Below are positions 1-11,499 of a DNA stretch of 64,000 nucleotides, in pieces. The notes under the pieces are model-generated. The model worked only from the letters and a program-made list of their open reading frames with translations, was not told where the DNA came from and did no database searches. The translations under genes were made by a program, and so were the position numbers. The number at the start of each line of letters is the position of its first letter. Positions within the stretch are counted from its first letter, which is position 1. Origin of the DNA: Harmonia axyridis (lineage: Eukaryota; Arthropoda; Insecta; Coleoptera; Coccinellidae); contig NC_059503.1 in the NCBI RefSeq assembly GCF_914767665.1, positions 11,532,001 to 11,596,000 of the forward strand. Reading direction: 5' to 3'.

Positions 1-479
1 TTGAAAGCCAGCAGTATCATTGGGACTATAAATACAACTGAGACATCTGAACTTCCAAACCCAAGATATGTCCCTATACTCTCATTCGAGAAGTAGAAAT
101 CTGCAGACATTCTATACCTCCTTCACGATATCACTATCCATAAAACTGTTCCATCCTGAGATGCAAATGCGCCCTAATAATACCGTAAAGGTGAATATTT
201 ATTTAAAAATAATAAAGAATAACGCTCTAATGAAGTGCGATCATAAAAATATAAGATAGGACTGTCAGAAATATAGGTTAGTTCAGAGTTAATCTCATTC
301 TGATACCTAATATAAATTGATGAGCTCTATCGCTACTCACCTTCGATGACAGTACGACAGTACGTGGCTCATTGGTTAACTCTTCATTTCTGCCATTCTC
401 ATATTCTCATTTGTCTACGGTTGCTATTCATAATTAGTATATTCTGAAACAAGTTGAAGAATGGGCTCTTATTCCAACA

Positions 480-570
480 CGAATGTAAAATTCAAAAACG
501 AGCGACGAAGGAGCGAGTTTTCGAACGCATGAGTATCGGAATTGCCTTCTGCAACGAGTATTAGACGATA
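480..570. repeat. Short repeat related to the 50.5-kb MITE-like element
   Basis: The stretch with AAATTCAAAAACGAGCGACG resembles the reverse complement of 50527-50643, including a CCTTCTGCA block near its end. It is probably a diverged end of the same short repeat family and could belong to the Crypton-like remnant just downstream. Confidence 0.3.
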
Positions 571-747
571 CTTTCTATATTTCAGTCAAGTTTTGTGAAA
601 TATTGTCGAAATTCTATGGAAAACTCAGATTATATATCCCAGTGAATTTTGTATTGTATCTTGGCAGTTGGTGTGACTGTTACGAACATTGACTAATTAC
701 GGAATTTGAATTTGAATCGCACGTTTTAAATTTCGAAATTATCTATA

Positions 748-1019
748 ATTATGCATTGAATTCGTGAATTATGTCTGACGAAATCGATTTAACACCACTA
801 GAATTAAGAGAAATTGCGAATAATGTTGCAAATCATTTCACTATATCCAAATTATTATATTGATAATTATTGACGTTTCTTGAAATTTTATAGGATCGAA
901 AGTCAGCGTAGACAGCCACAAAATGAAAAATATAACTGAAAACAATGCTATAATGAGTTCATTACAGCACTGTTTTTAGGAATGTAATGAACTCATTACG
1001 ATACTGAAATAGAGAAAAC
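748..1019 (+). mobile_element. Crypton-like recombinase remnant (deletion derivative)
   Basis: A short frame at 771-863 encodes about 30 residues beginning MSDEIDLTPLELREIANNV. This resembles the N-terminus of insect Crypton-type tyrosine recombinases, which cut and rejoin DNA; the match is from memory of the family. The frame then stops, and none of the recombinase core is present. At 951-998 there is a hairpin with perfect 15-bp arms (TAATGAGTTCATTAC and its complement) and an 18-bp spacer. The whole block recurs, diverged, at 30822-31240 with the same junction between the N-terminal frame and the hairpin, so it behaves as one repeat family. Assignment to Crypton is an inference. Confidence 0.42.
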
Positions 1020-1994
1020 GGTTTTCTTCATTATTTTTGATAGATATTTCTTTCTATATCCAACAATTTTTCAGATTATGTTAGATTACGGTGATAATGG
1101 TGGATGTAAGTTCCTCTTTGGTTTATCAAGTTCAATTTCAGTTTTCACTTATTCAACTGCTGTAAGTAACAGGTGAATGCTTCCTTGGCCTTTATGGATT
1201 GATAAAAGTGTGTTAACCATCGAGATCGAAGGAATGAGGTGGGGATCAATTTCTTCGGTTTCATATATTTTTATGCTCGATCGCGAGTTATGGTTTCTTT
1301 TATCGTCTCTTTCAGAGGGCGTATACAAGCGTTTTATAGCCCAAGGCTCTCTACCGCCCGCGCCGTCATAAACCGCGTAAGCAGGTGTTGAAGTGATATA
1401 CCCATCCGTAACCTTTAGGAACAGTTGAAGACTATACTACAATATAATCTTGTTCGATTTTCTGGAATTTATATCATTCAAAATACGAATTTTCAAAATT
1501 CAACAGGTCCAACTATTAGATAGTTCAAAACTGAATATTTTATTTTGATAATTATTTCTTGAGAAACTATAGGCAATATAGAAATGTCCAAAATATAGAA
1601 ATTGTTATGCATCTTGAGTTTCATAGTGATAACCAGTTTTAATTCAAATTCATATCTGATTCGAAAGAGAAAAACTTTTTGGGATGTCAAAAAATCTGTG
1701 TTGAACTCTTGCTGCTAAACCAAGAACAAAATCTCAACTCATCATCAAATTCATCAGAAGAAGAACTTCACATTTTAATTATTGAGAATAATAATATATA
1801 AAAACTTCAGTTGTCTCCCCGTATAGTTGCAGTGACTGACTGTGTATTTGTTCACAGAATAAGCTGACATATTTATATTGAAAGCCCTCCTCTTCATCCA
1901 AAAAAAAATCTCCATCCGTTTTCTTCACCAAAGGTACACGACTTTATCATTAAATCTAAAAACAAAAAAGGAAGGATCCAGATTGACGTAAAAA
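1020..1994. other. AT-rich stretch, no gene recognised
   Basis: Only short frames on both strands, none with a motif. I see no structure worth naming. Confidence 0.6.
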
Positions 1995-2722
1995 ATGTTA
2001 GTTTTCATTATATGAGTCGAAATTGGCGACCCATTATGAGAAAGAATCTGAAACTGATCGGATAGTTTTGGAACCACTATGAAATTCATAAATTGGTCAA
2101 GTATTCACCAAGAGGTCAATGGTTTCTTCTACGCCACACTCACATAGTTGTCTTTCAATAGAAAGCCATTTGAAGAGCATACTATTGCAACTACCATGAC
2201 CACTCCTAAGTCGATTTAAAATACACCAAATATTCCTAGGCAATTTGAAATCTAGAACTTCCTCTGAAGAATCAACGATTGGACTTTTGTTGAAGACATT
2301 ACAAGAACTCCATTCCGAACGCCAAATTTCCTTGTCACTTTCATTAGATTGAAAGAAGGTATTAATCCATAAAGGTTTGCATGACTTTAATCTGGCAGTT
2401 TTAGTATCTGAAAGGTAAGCTACAATTGGAAATGAGTTCGAGTGGAAATAAAAATTTTCCAAAGATTTCTTGACAGAGACCTGTCTACGAATATGAGGCA
2501 GAAGTATATGTGATAGCAGTAGTAAGCAATGTAAAGGTAGTAGATCTAATAGTTCCACTTATAATTCTCACAGAAACTTCAAGCTGTGCATCAATTTAAT
2601 GAACATGAGTACTGTTGAACCAAACAGAACAACAGTATTCAGCAGCAGGAAAAACCAAGGCCAAAGCTGCTGTTCGAAGAGTGCTCCCCATGTTTGTGCC
2701 TTTGGTGTTGCATTTAACATTT
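1995..2722 (-). mobile_element. Non-LTR retrotransposon ORF2 C-terminus (family A, copy 1)
   Basis: The minus-strand frame at 2097-2558 (153 aa) carries the post-reverse-transcriptase tail of a jockey/RTE-type ORF2. It has the block LPRNIWCILNRLRSGHGSC followed by a KW...LCECG motif, as in the C-terminal domain of these elements. Upstream coding (2560-2722) continues in a broken frame that matches the copy at 24467-25086 (SSWGADASTLQTAAL region). The two copies also share a 3' stretch ending ATGAAAACTAACATT, which marks the 3' boundary near 1995. No endonuclease or RT catalytic core is present, so this is a 5'-truncated, degraded insertion. Confidence 0.75.
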
Positions 2723-3800
2723 TTCCACTATTATTTCAAATCCATATCCCTACAATTGATAAACTAAACGTTTGAATAACTATTATCAGGAAACTATTGT
2801 TGAAAAAAATTTTTTATACGATATCAGCAACCGATTCACGTCCGATATAACTGCATCCCCATAAAATCCACGATAAAAACGACGCTCGGAACCATCTCGA
2901 TTTCTGCCCGATTTATAAGGTTCATTACATACAGAATTGCCTTTCCCGAATCCAACTTTTCGTAAAACTCGATCCTAAAAGGGCGCTTTTCTACATCGTC
3001 CAGTATGGCCGACCTCTTCTCTAGAGTTCAACAAACACTCGGCGAACCGTCGTAGCGAAGTGAACGTCCCAAATCATTTCCCAGAAATTGTCAAAAGTTC
3101 AATGGCGAGTTCAAACACGAAAACCGCAATTCAAGCGGAATAGAACGGGACATGTGCTTGGTGACATTCAAAATATCGCCGTGTCTCCTGTGGATAATTT
3201 CGCACAATAAAATCCATTACCGAACACAGCGTCCGCTGAAAGCAACCTATTAACCGGAAGTGTACTGTCCTAACTAATGCAGTTAGTGCAGCTACGTTCA
3301 GCTACTTTTTACGTAACTCACTTACATTACTATCGGACCCACACAGTCACTCACTGACACTGCTATCTGTCCCTTTGTATTTGGGGAGGCAGAAAAAGGA
3401 CGAGCGTCCCTTTGAAATACTGGACGCTTGGACCTTTTGCGCTGACGAAGTTCGTTACTTAATTAAAGGCTTTAGCGTCGCTCCTGACGATATTTTGGAT
3501 ATAAACTTTTTATTATATGAGCGCCGGGGCAATTTTCCACTTTATACGCCTCCTCTGATTGGATCTCAGAAAGTTGCGTGGTACGAGGAAGTCCCGGATG
3601 TTGGGATTTGAAATGATTATGTTTTCTCTGTAATTACTTCCCCGAATTCGATGTTGAGGTTCAGGATAGATGGGAAGGGGGGTGTTTTCTGGGACGTAAC
3701 AGATTCGAGTGGGTTGGGTGGTTATGTATTAAAAGGTGTTTTATAATTGGTGCCAGGATTTACGGGTCGTGTTATACAAGCTTTCTCCAAAAAAATATGT
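2723..3800. other. Unannotated stretch with a moderately GC-rich island
   Basis: From about 2880 to 3620 the GC content rises and there is a 78-codon frame at 3375-3611 that opens with TTG rather than ATG. It has no recognisable domain and no obvious splice signals. It may be non-coding conserved DNA; coding status is unresolved. Confidence 0.4.
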
Positions 3801-3844
3801 ATTTAGTCGATGGAGGAAAACATGAACGTGAAGTCAGAAGCTAC

Positions 3845-4060
3845 TGAATACTCATTGTTGACGATATCAGCACGAAATATCGCAAAAGGCATGCAATTTG
3901 TATTCTTTATATACGCGCAAAATTTCAACTCGATCGGATTTGTTGTCACTGAAATATCAGCTTTTTTTTTCAATAGTCTTCACAAACTAAATCTCAACAC
4001 GATCGGCATTGTAATCAGAGAAAAATTGGATATATCTTCAACAATACTCTCCTTTAATTT
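3845..4060. repeat. Degenerate direct repeat (~70-bp period)
   Basis: The segment near 3916-3960 (TTCAACTCGATCGG...TTGT...TCA...GA) recurs at about 3983-4029 as CTCAACACGATCGG...TTGT...TCA...GA, roughly 70% alike over 36 bp. The 97-codon frame at 3810-4103 reads through it and is probably a by-product of the repeat. Confidence 0.4.
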
Positions 4061-4956
4061 TTATTGTTCTGTTGATGTGATCAGCTCAATCAAACTTATT
4101 TAATCATTGGGCCAAAACATTCAAAATCTGTTATATTTTTTTATATAGTTTTCTGGCTATAAATACAATGCCAATGATACAAATTGATTAATTGGCTGAT
4201 AGGTAAATTGAATTAACCTGAATTAATATAAATAAAAACGACGCAATACAATTTTTTCTCATCACTGTCTTTAAGTTCGAAACATATTACATTTTCATTT
4301 CACTAACCTGAATTTGAAAAAGTCTAACTGAAACGAGAGTTTTTCTGGTAAAATAAACAGAGTGAGCAATCTCAGCAGGTAGTCATAGATTTCCTCTCTT
4401 ACTCTTCTGTGAAATGGGTATGCAAATCAACATTGACAATTGGAACTACAATTTCAGATAGTCTATTTTTATCATTTGGTTGATATCGACTCTAATCAAT
4501 ATCCGATTACTTCGAATTGTCTACAAATATAAATATCAATTCTGCGGTTTTGTGGTCATGAAAATATTGGGTGATTTACACTCCTTATCCCATTTGAATT
4601 CTCTGTGGTTTTTATTACTTGATCAACACGAAATTTTGCTGAGATCTCGAAATTATTATAAAATATGCGAATTTGAATCTTGATTGATATGCATCCCCTT
4701 CTAGGGTTTTGCTCACTAAGTAACTTAACCGCGGCGTTCTCTTCAGAGACGATGCCTCCAAAATGAAAGCTCTGACGCTGGGTTAAAAGGATTTGAGCGC
4801 TTTTACAATGGTGAATGAATATTTGCACTGATTTAAATAATGTGAGGACTTAATTTTGATTGAGATATGATGGTTGATATCAAATCTTTCGAAAGTTTAC
4901 TTCATTAGCACACCCTATGAAGAAAATGCATTAGTGCATTTCAAAAGTTCAACTAG
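4061..4956. other. AT-rich stretch holding one lone MITE arm
   Basis: No gene recognised. Around 4399-4425 lies CTGTGAAATGGGTATGCAAA, the same sequence that forms the inverted arms of the MITE-like element at 12391-12600. Here only one arm is visible, so it is a fragment of that family. Confidence 0.45.
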
Positions 4957-5615
4957 TTCATCACCAAATAAGAATTCTAAAACAAATTTCCCATTAAATA
5001 ATTTTTGTGCACACTCAGTAAGCCAAACATAGAACCTCCCAACAGCCGAAAATCAATGGATCTTTTTTCGAAAGTAAGAAAGTGATGATCCTTTTTTTCA
5101 AAGAGATTTAGAACTTAATGACTATAAGGCCTGACACTGATTCAAGGGATAATGGAAATCTTTTATGATTCGACACACAAATCCAGCGAGATTATTCAAT
5201 CTTACCGGAGTCAGAATAAGCCTAATCAATATCTACCTTTGAGAAAGGCTTCAGCTCAAATATTTTATATGGAATTGATCAAATCACAAATCGTTTTTCA
5301 GCATTATTTTGTTTGCCCAAGTTCATGACCAAACAACAATTCAAAAACAAATTTTCCATAATATAATTATAGTGTGCACTCAGCAAGCCAAACATAGAAC
5401 CTCCCAACAGCCGAAAATCTGTAGATCCTTTTTCGGAAGTAAGAAAGAGATGATCCTTTTTTTCAAAGAGATTTAGAACTTAATGACTATAAGGCCTGAC
5501 ACTGATTCAAGGGATAATGGAAATCTTTTATGATTCGGCACACAAATCCAGCGAGATTATTCAATCTTACCGGAGTCAGAAAAAGCCTAATCAATATGTA
5601 CCGTCGAGAAAGGCT
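4957..5615. repeat. Tandem duplication, ~360-bp unit
   Basis: Two direct copies lie at about 4957-5250 and 5318-5615. They share long blocks such as CAAACATAGAACCTCCCAAC and AGGCCTGACACTGATTCAAG with few differences (by eye about 90% identity over 240 bp). Each copy starts with a weaker match around GTTCATCACCAAATAAG / GTTCATGACCAAACAAC. No coding content is recognised. Confidence 0.85.
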
Positions 5616-5684
5616 TCGGCTTAGATTTCATGGAAGGATAAAAATGGAGCGAGCGTTGTTACAACATGAATAGCCGCTCGGATC

Positions 5685-5800
5685 TTATTGGGTATTCAGG
5701 GTAAATTGAAAGAGACTGATAACCATTTTTCATGTCTGGGGATTACTCGGCTCTTCCTAGCTCAACAGGTCACATCCACAAATATAAAAGGGAGCATGTA
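5685..5800. repeat. Diverged repeat with TATA-like end (copy 1 of 2)
   Basis: This segment matches 7925-8058 in the same orientation. Shared blocks are GGGTATTC, GA-ACTGATAACCATTTTTCA and CTCAACAGGTCA. Both are followed by a TATA-like motif (ATATAAAAG here, CTATAAATA there). It could be a duplicated promoter-like segment or an old repeat; no downstream gene is identified. Confidence 0.45.
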
Positions 5801-6939
5801 ATTCGGGGATGAAATGTTTCGAGCCTTTGATATTTTTGTGAAAGGAGTGAGGATCGAATGAATGTTCGTCGACTTCAATTACCAACCGATGAGACCGCTT
5901 GTCGCAAATAGTTCCTATTGGATTTGGAGTTTTCGAATGTACTTTCTAAAGTGGTCATACTACTTGTGTGTACTCAGTGAAAGGGCTAAGCTCAGAATGA
6001 AAAATACTTTGCTATTGGGTGGGAATTTACGCTTTGTCACCTTTCGTTTCTGGAAAACCAGCACTCTACACTTAGTTATTTTTCAGTCTTGTGACAATTT
6101 TGTCAGCCTGTAGGAGCTGAAACTTCAATTGAACTATGTATTTACCAACCCGAATGCCCATATCGATAGTTCAACAGAAAACAAAATCTTGAAAAACCAT
6201 CCTTAGATAAATTTTGTCTACAATACAACGAAAGTGATTCGATCAAGATTGTTTTGGCTAGAGAAGATGTTCTGAAATTGATTCACGAGGCACTAAATGA
6301 GATGTTTTTACTATACGAAATTGCTTTGAATTTTAAATAGCCTCAAAACCATGGTTTCAACATGACTCAATGGATTCATCAGCATAGACAAGTTTCTTCA
6401 ACATATGAGGTTTTTATCGAAGAAAAGGGTTAAAAAATAAATGAGAAGATCTAAGAAAATACTAAAATATATTGATAAATTTACAATAAATACAAAACAT
6501 AATTTATATAACTCGGTGTATTTAATGAATGTCGACGGTACGAACTTGTGTCTTCTAGTTACTCACGTGAATGATAAGGACTCAGTTCTTCTGGTAATTT
6601 TACTAGAAAAAAGAACTGAAGAAGAGGGCGTTTTTACAATTGTTAAAGAAGAAAAATGGATCGTCTGAAGTTGATATGAAAATATTTGTCTCAAAACCTA
6701 CGGTATTGTCCAGAAAAAGGGGCTCTTTCTGATCTAAAGACAAGACATAGTACTTCACAATCTTTTGGAAGAAACACTTTCAGCAAAATTCCTTCTATCA
6801 CTGCAATATTTCTGAGTTTGCACGATTCTAAGCAATATGTAACTGTCACCAGCAACTCTTCTAGCAGAAACTAAAGTCAGTATGACTACGCTGCAACGTC
6901 ATGGTTGTTGGAAGAGTATATCTGTTGCTGGAGTATATT
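5801..6939. other. No gene recognised
   Basis: Contains a 75-codon ATG frame at 6441-6668, rich in Lys and Glu and without a recognisable motif, and shorter chance frames. Nothing supports a gene call. Confidence 0.5.
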
Positions 6940-7650
6940 TTCTTCTTCTTATTACGCCGTCTGCTAATGAAGGTTGGCGATCCATCTGGCAATCAAAACT
7001 CTAGTTGTAGCTGCCCTAAAAATTTCGGTGGAGGTGCAATCTAACTACCTTCTTTAATCCTTCAGCCCATTATTTTGTCTTCTACCCACTGATCTTCTGC
7101 CCTTTACCTTACCTTTTTTCATCAACCTCAGAAGAAGCTCATATTTTGCACCCCTCATCACATGCCCTATGTATATGGTCTTTCTTCGATGCTAAAGAGG
7201 AGCTCAAGTGAATTACGCATTGAGGTAAGTACTTCCTCATTGAACATTCATCATATGAAGGTACATCTCAAATGCCTACAGTTTTTTCTCTGTAGTTGGA
7301 TCGAGAGTCCATCCTTCACACCCATATAACAGAATGGAAGACATATGGCATTTTACCATTCGCATTTGGAGGTCTTGTCCAATTCCATGTTTCGTAAAGA
7401 ACTGTTTCATGCTCATAAAGGCCTTTCTTGCTCGCTCAATACGTGATCTTATTTCTATTTTAGGGTGGCATTGGCATTGTTGATGTTCGTGCCCAAATAT
7501 TTGAAGGACTTCACCTGTTCTAGGTGATATAGGATTTATAGAGAACAGCATATCTTCAAGAAATTGAATTTTAAGAATGATAGCGGACGTAGCATCTGAG
7601 TTTGGTTTTTCTTTACCGAAAGTTGATAACCATATGTTTGGCAATCTAGC
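6940..7650 (-). mobile_element. Non-LTR retrotransposon RT C-terminal fragment (family B, copy 1)
   Basis: The minus-strand frame at 7276-7644 (122 aa) shows EIRSRIERARKAF, then a cysteine-tyrosine stretch ending SSILLYGCEGWTL. This is the typical end of a reverse-transcriptase domain in endonuclease/RT-encoding non-LTR elements. Below 7276 the coding continues through stops and a frameshift as GHVMRGAKY...GRRSVGRRQ and a final IARWIANLH-like tail. The element ends near 6940 in a short AAG-rich tail. A second copy of the same tail is at 60333-60730. The catalytic YxDD region is absent, so this is a dead 5'-truncated insertion. Confidence 0.75.
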
Positions 7651-7924
7651 AATTCATGGGATCCTCTCAGAATTGTCAATTCCATATTCATTCGAATGAA
7701 GAATCTCGATGGTGTTTATAATTTGTTTTGATCTCATTTATAGATATTATAACATTGACAACTGAGCAATAAAATCAAAATATTAAATTGGTATGACTTG
7801 AATATTAATTATCTCAGCTCAAATCTCCCCAAGGTGCTATGCAACATCCAGAGTTGTAGAATTGTAACCGCCATTCGACATGAATAAAGACCTTCCCTCC
7901 GGATTCGGTTATAGAGAATCCCCC

Positions 7925-8058
7925 GGAAATTTATAGGGTATTCCAGTCGAACTGAAGGAGACCGATAAACATTTTTCACGTTCTGTGAATCTCTTCTCCC
8001 GCCTCCTTTTTCCAACTCAACAGGTCAGAGCGAGGCTGCAAATCTATAAATACAAGAT
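7925..8058. repeat. Diverged repeat with TATA-like end (copy 2 of 2)
   Basis: Partner of 5685-5800 (see there). It ends in CTCAACAGGTCAGAGCGAGG followed by CTATAAATACAAG. The following 250 bp are GC-richer and contain a poly-C run near 8153. Confidence 0.45.
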
Positions 8059-8059
8059 T

Positions 8060-8980
8060 GGAAGCCCGCCCGCGATTTTCTTATTTCCCGTTTACGTAGA
8101 GCGTCGAAATTTGATTTGGAAGCTTAACGAAACTGTGCCATTAAAACAATCCTCCCCCCCCCTGAAGCACGTCCCTGGCCCGGCAAAGGGAGGAAAGACG
8201 TTCCCGAATCCAGGTTACGACTGCGACTTTATCAGCGGAATGAAAGAAACGAGCTTGGAGGGGGAACCCCCCGAGCTCTCTACATCTGATTTGTAGGAAA
8301 GCTGGTCTGGGGGAAAATTTCATTTTTCTGCCTGCAGGAAGCTGACGTTCTGTCCTCATTTGAGGATACTTTCTGGAGTTGTAATAGAGTTTCGGCTCGT
8401 CTCATGAGGAATGATATTACGGGCTTGAGACAAGGTCGATAAGTAGGGAATATATGTGGGGGAGTCCTTGCAGAGTTTTGTCGTTTTCTTTTTAACGAGA
8501 GGAAAATGAAGTTTTTGGAGAGTCTTTGGGAATAAAATTCTTTATAATATTATGTCATTTTTAGAGATTTAATTGACTCGTATTTAGTCCATAACATGAA
8601 TATATAAGTACTGGACCGTTTTGTTTGCGCGTTCATTTCTATAGGCATTTCGATGTTTGCATGTGACCATCAAAAATGAAATTATGAAAGCACTTACGTA
8701 AAATATGCATTTCGCTCAGTTTCGGGCGCTCAATCACTCAAGCGTCAATTGCACCTTTGGATCCCATATATTTACTCATATTCAGTTGTGTGGTGCACAA
8801 AGTTACAATTTATAAAGGTTTAATGAGTCTACTTGATGAAGGATATTCAATTTGAATATGAAAAAAATTTACATTTTTGCGTCTATTCCTTCAAAATAAT
8901 ATATCTTCATCTACTCCTATTGAATTATATATTTATTATTCAATTGCTTTTGAAACATTACTGGTATCTATTAACAAGCA
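8060..8980. other. GC-rich island then AT-rich DNA, no gene recognised
   Basis: From 8060 to 8350 overlapping frames of 72-103 codons occur on both strands. That is what base composition alone would give, and none has a recognisable domain. The rest is AT-rich. Confidence 0.5.
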
Positions 8981-8983
8981 GCG

Positions 8984-9324
8984 TGAGTTATAATAACTCA
9001 CTAATATAACTCACTATAATCAATAGGAAAATATGGCTATGTGCTTCTATACTTCTGTGCTTCTATTTGGTTGGCCGAAAGGGAACATTCCATTATTGTT
9101 ATTGAGGGCAGGAATGTCACTTTGATAATTTTGACGTTTATAAGTGACTTTTAGGGTTTATCAATAAAGTTCTTTCTCTTTTCTTGTATTTTGGTATTTA
9201 TTGTGATAGTAGTAGATAAATAACAGTATTCAACTCGCGGTAATGGTCATAACTCACTTGATGAATTACTTAACTTCATCTGCGTGAGTTATGACCTACA
9301 TTACCGCTCGTTGATATACTATTA
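8984..9324. repeat. Hairpin cluster built on GTGAGTTAT
   Basis: At 8984-9002 GTGAGTTAT-A-ATAACTCAC is a perfect 9-bp-arm palindrome, followed by a second ATAACTCAC. At about 9221-9257 and 9284-9324 a larger imperfect inverted repeat (27 to 40-bp arms) has CAACTCGCGGTAATG...TCATAACTCAC on the left and its near-complement on the right, spaced by 26 bp. The shared GCGTGAGTTAT motif at both ends suggests one MITE-like unit of about 340 bp. No coding content. Confidence 0.6.
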
Positions 9325-10859
9325 CGATAAATTGGGTTTATTTTTGTCTTGGAATATAGTTGCAATTCTGAAAATGAGATGAACTAATAATCAACTCAAA
9401 GAAAATTCAAAATAACTGAAACTGTACAGAGTAAACGGTTAACAAATTAAATAAATAAATTAACATAAAGACAGACGTAGGTTTCGATGTTTGTTAAATC
9501 AAGTTTCGAATAAACGTGCTATCGGTCCTATGTATTTTATGTTGCAAGTTGAAAAAGTTTAGTCAGCGACAGAAATTAGTCTTCTCCATTGGAAAAATAC
9601 TTGTTTTCCGCTAACCACTCTCAAATGGTAGTATCGAGTTATTACTGAAAAAATCGAAGAGCAGATGATGAATTTTCAAATATAGCAAATAGGTATTTTT
9701 ACCTTGAAAACAAAGAGAATTATAAGTTTACCTACTTATCATCATTGGGTACTCAAATAGTAATAACTCCCAAAACAATATTGCTCAATACTCCGAATAT
9801 AACATCGACATTTTACTAAATTCCCTATTTGCTCAGGTATAACATATACCTATCATAATGATTTCCCATTTTCCCCCCAATTTGAGGATAGATATGTTGT
9901 AATTTGTATAACGTCAAACCAAGTGCTTCGACATCATAATGAAAGCCGCAACCAAAACCACCCACCCTTTGATTTCCAACCAATCAAACTACATGAACTT
10001 TGTTGATGCTTAGCTGGTATTGAATGTTGTGGTTTACTGTCATTGACGTTGGAAAGCTTAATAGGCTGGCACATTGTTGGTGATACGTACACAACAAAAT
10101 TAAAGTCTAAATTACGTTCATCATCAGCAGTCTGTTCGGTGAAACCGAATAGAAGAAAAATTTGATTAAACAGGGATATGTTTCATGCAAAATGAAGGAT
10201 TGCCTAGCCTTTAGAAAGAGTATGAATAAAGTAACAATGGTTTGTTAATTAAGAAATGAGCTTGGATAAGCTTGATGAATTACCAGTTCGGATTGATGAA
10301 TAGGGACTGTAATTGGGATTCTTTAGTTTTTAGATTCAAAAATATCATTGGTATTGATTGATCATATTGTTAATGTGTTTTATTTTTTATCTCAATGATA
10401 AATTAAATTGATAGCATAAAAAGCTAAATAAGTCTTTTCTCAACTTTCACTTTCACAAGAACAAATTTTTGATTAGCTTATAGTAGAAAACTGAGGTAGT
10501 GAAGTCTGTAGTTTTTGAGGGGTCGTCCATTTATGCAAAAATTATAACCTTAATTGCAATTTTTGTGAAGTAGATACACAAGAGGTGGGTTGGTAAATTC
10601 AGTAATTTTGTTGAACTATAAGGCACTGATGTTGCAACAGCATTATTTGTCTCTTCGAAAATTTGAGGGATTTCAAAGTGTGTTAACGCTGGTTTGTTCC
10701 CAAAACAATTTAGTGTACTCCGTATGGATAGGGTATTAGAAAAAGCTGAAACAAACACTGGACGTTAAACTGAATTTATATTGTGATAACAAATATATAA
10801 ATATACAATGAAATACCGAATGAAAGCAGAAATACCTTAGAATATGAAAAGGGGAATGT
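9325..10859. other. AT-rich stretch, no gene recognised
   Basis: The longest frame is 75 codons on the minus strand (10531-10758) with no motif I can name. No repeats were recognised. Confidence 0.5.
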
Positions 10860-11499
10860 TAGATCGATACTATGGGTACCAGGGCACTGTGGGGTTGAAG
10901 GAAATGAAAAAGCTATTGAACTTGCAAAAAGCGCATCAAGGTAAACCCCTGCAAGACCTGAGCCTTTCTGTGGGCTAGGAAAAGACGAATATTAAGCTGC
11001 GGTCCAGCTATGGGAGTTGAACAACAGGATAATCCACTGGACTTACAGTCCTTGACTTGTTCAGGCAATTAAATTCGTGACGATTTCACATACCTACGCC
11101 AAAAAGCTCTTGAAGCTGTCACGAGCCGAGCTTCGGGTGATGGTGGGACTGCTGACGGGGCACTGTCGGTACAAATATCATTTGTACCGTATGGGAAAGT
11201 CAGCAGACGAGATTTGCTGGTTCTGTGGATCGAAAGCAGAAACAGCCGAATACATGGTATGCAAGTGTCCGGAGCTGGCTGACCTAAGAACCATTCATAT
11301 GGGGAAGCCAGTCCTAGATACCCGAGAGGTAACGGCCAAGGCCCCTAAGGAGGTTGTCAGTTTTATTAACATCATTGACGACCTCCTTGGGTTTCTAGGA
11401 ATGAGTAGGATAGAGAACAGAAGATCTGCATGGTCGCAGTTCCTGGAAGGCTTACCGAACAAAAATGACCCCAGTTCAAATAATAATAATAGATCGATA
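10860..11499 (+). mobile_element. 5'-truncated I/R1-type non-LTR element with TSD (family C, copy 1)
   Basis: Coding starts directly inside an RNase H domain (LWVPGHCGVEGNEKA near 10870-10915, the conserved H-G-N part) and then shifts frame. It continues in the 149-codon frame at 11077-11526 with a C-terminal zinc-knuckle-like motif CWFCGSKAETAEYMVCKC (Cys47, Cys50, Cys64; the usual His is Tyr here). The element ends in a (TAA)n-type tail near 11480-11489, typical of I-group elements. The 10-bp sequence TAGATCGATA occurs at 10860-10869 and again at 11490-11499, a target-site duplication showing that this truncated copy of about 620 bp inserted as such. RNase H-bearing clades (I, LOA, some R1) fit; I did not resolve which. 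Confidence 0.85.

Noticed and set aside
3375..3611. Protein-like 78-codon frame
   Set aside because: Starts at TTG with stop-rich DNA on both sides; kept only as a remark.
3845..4060. Possible CRISPR or satellite array
   Set aside because: Only two degenerate units; no regular spacers. No CRISPR array exists in the window.
6441..6668. 75-codon Lys/Glu-rich ATG frame
   Set aside because: No homology recalled, no splice or promoter evidence; length is within chance for this many frames.
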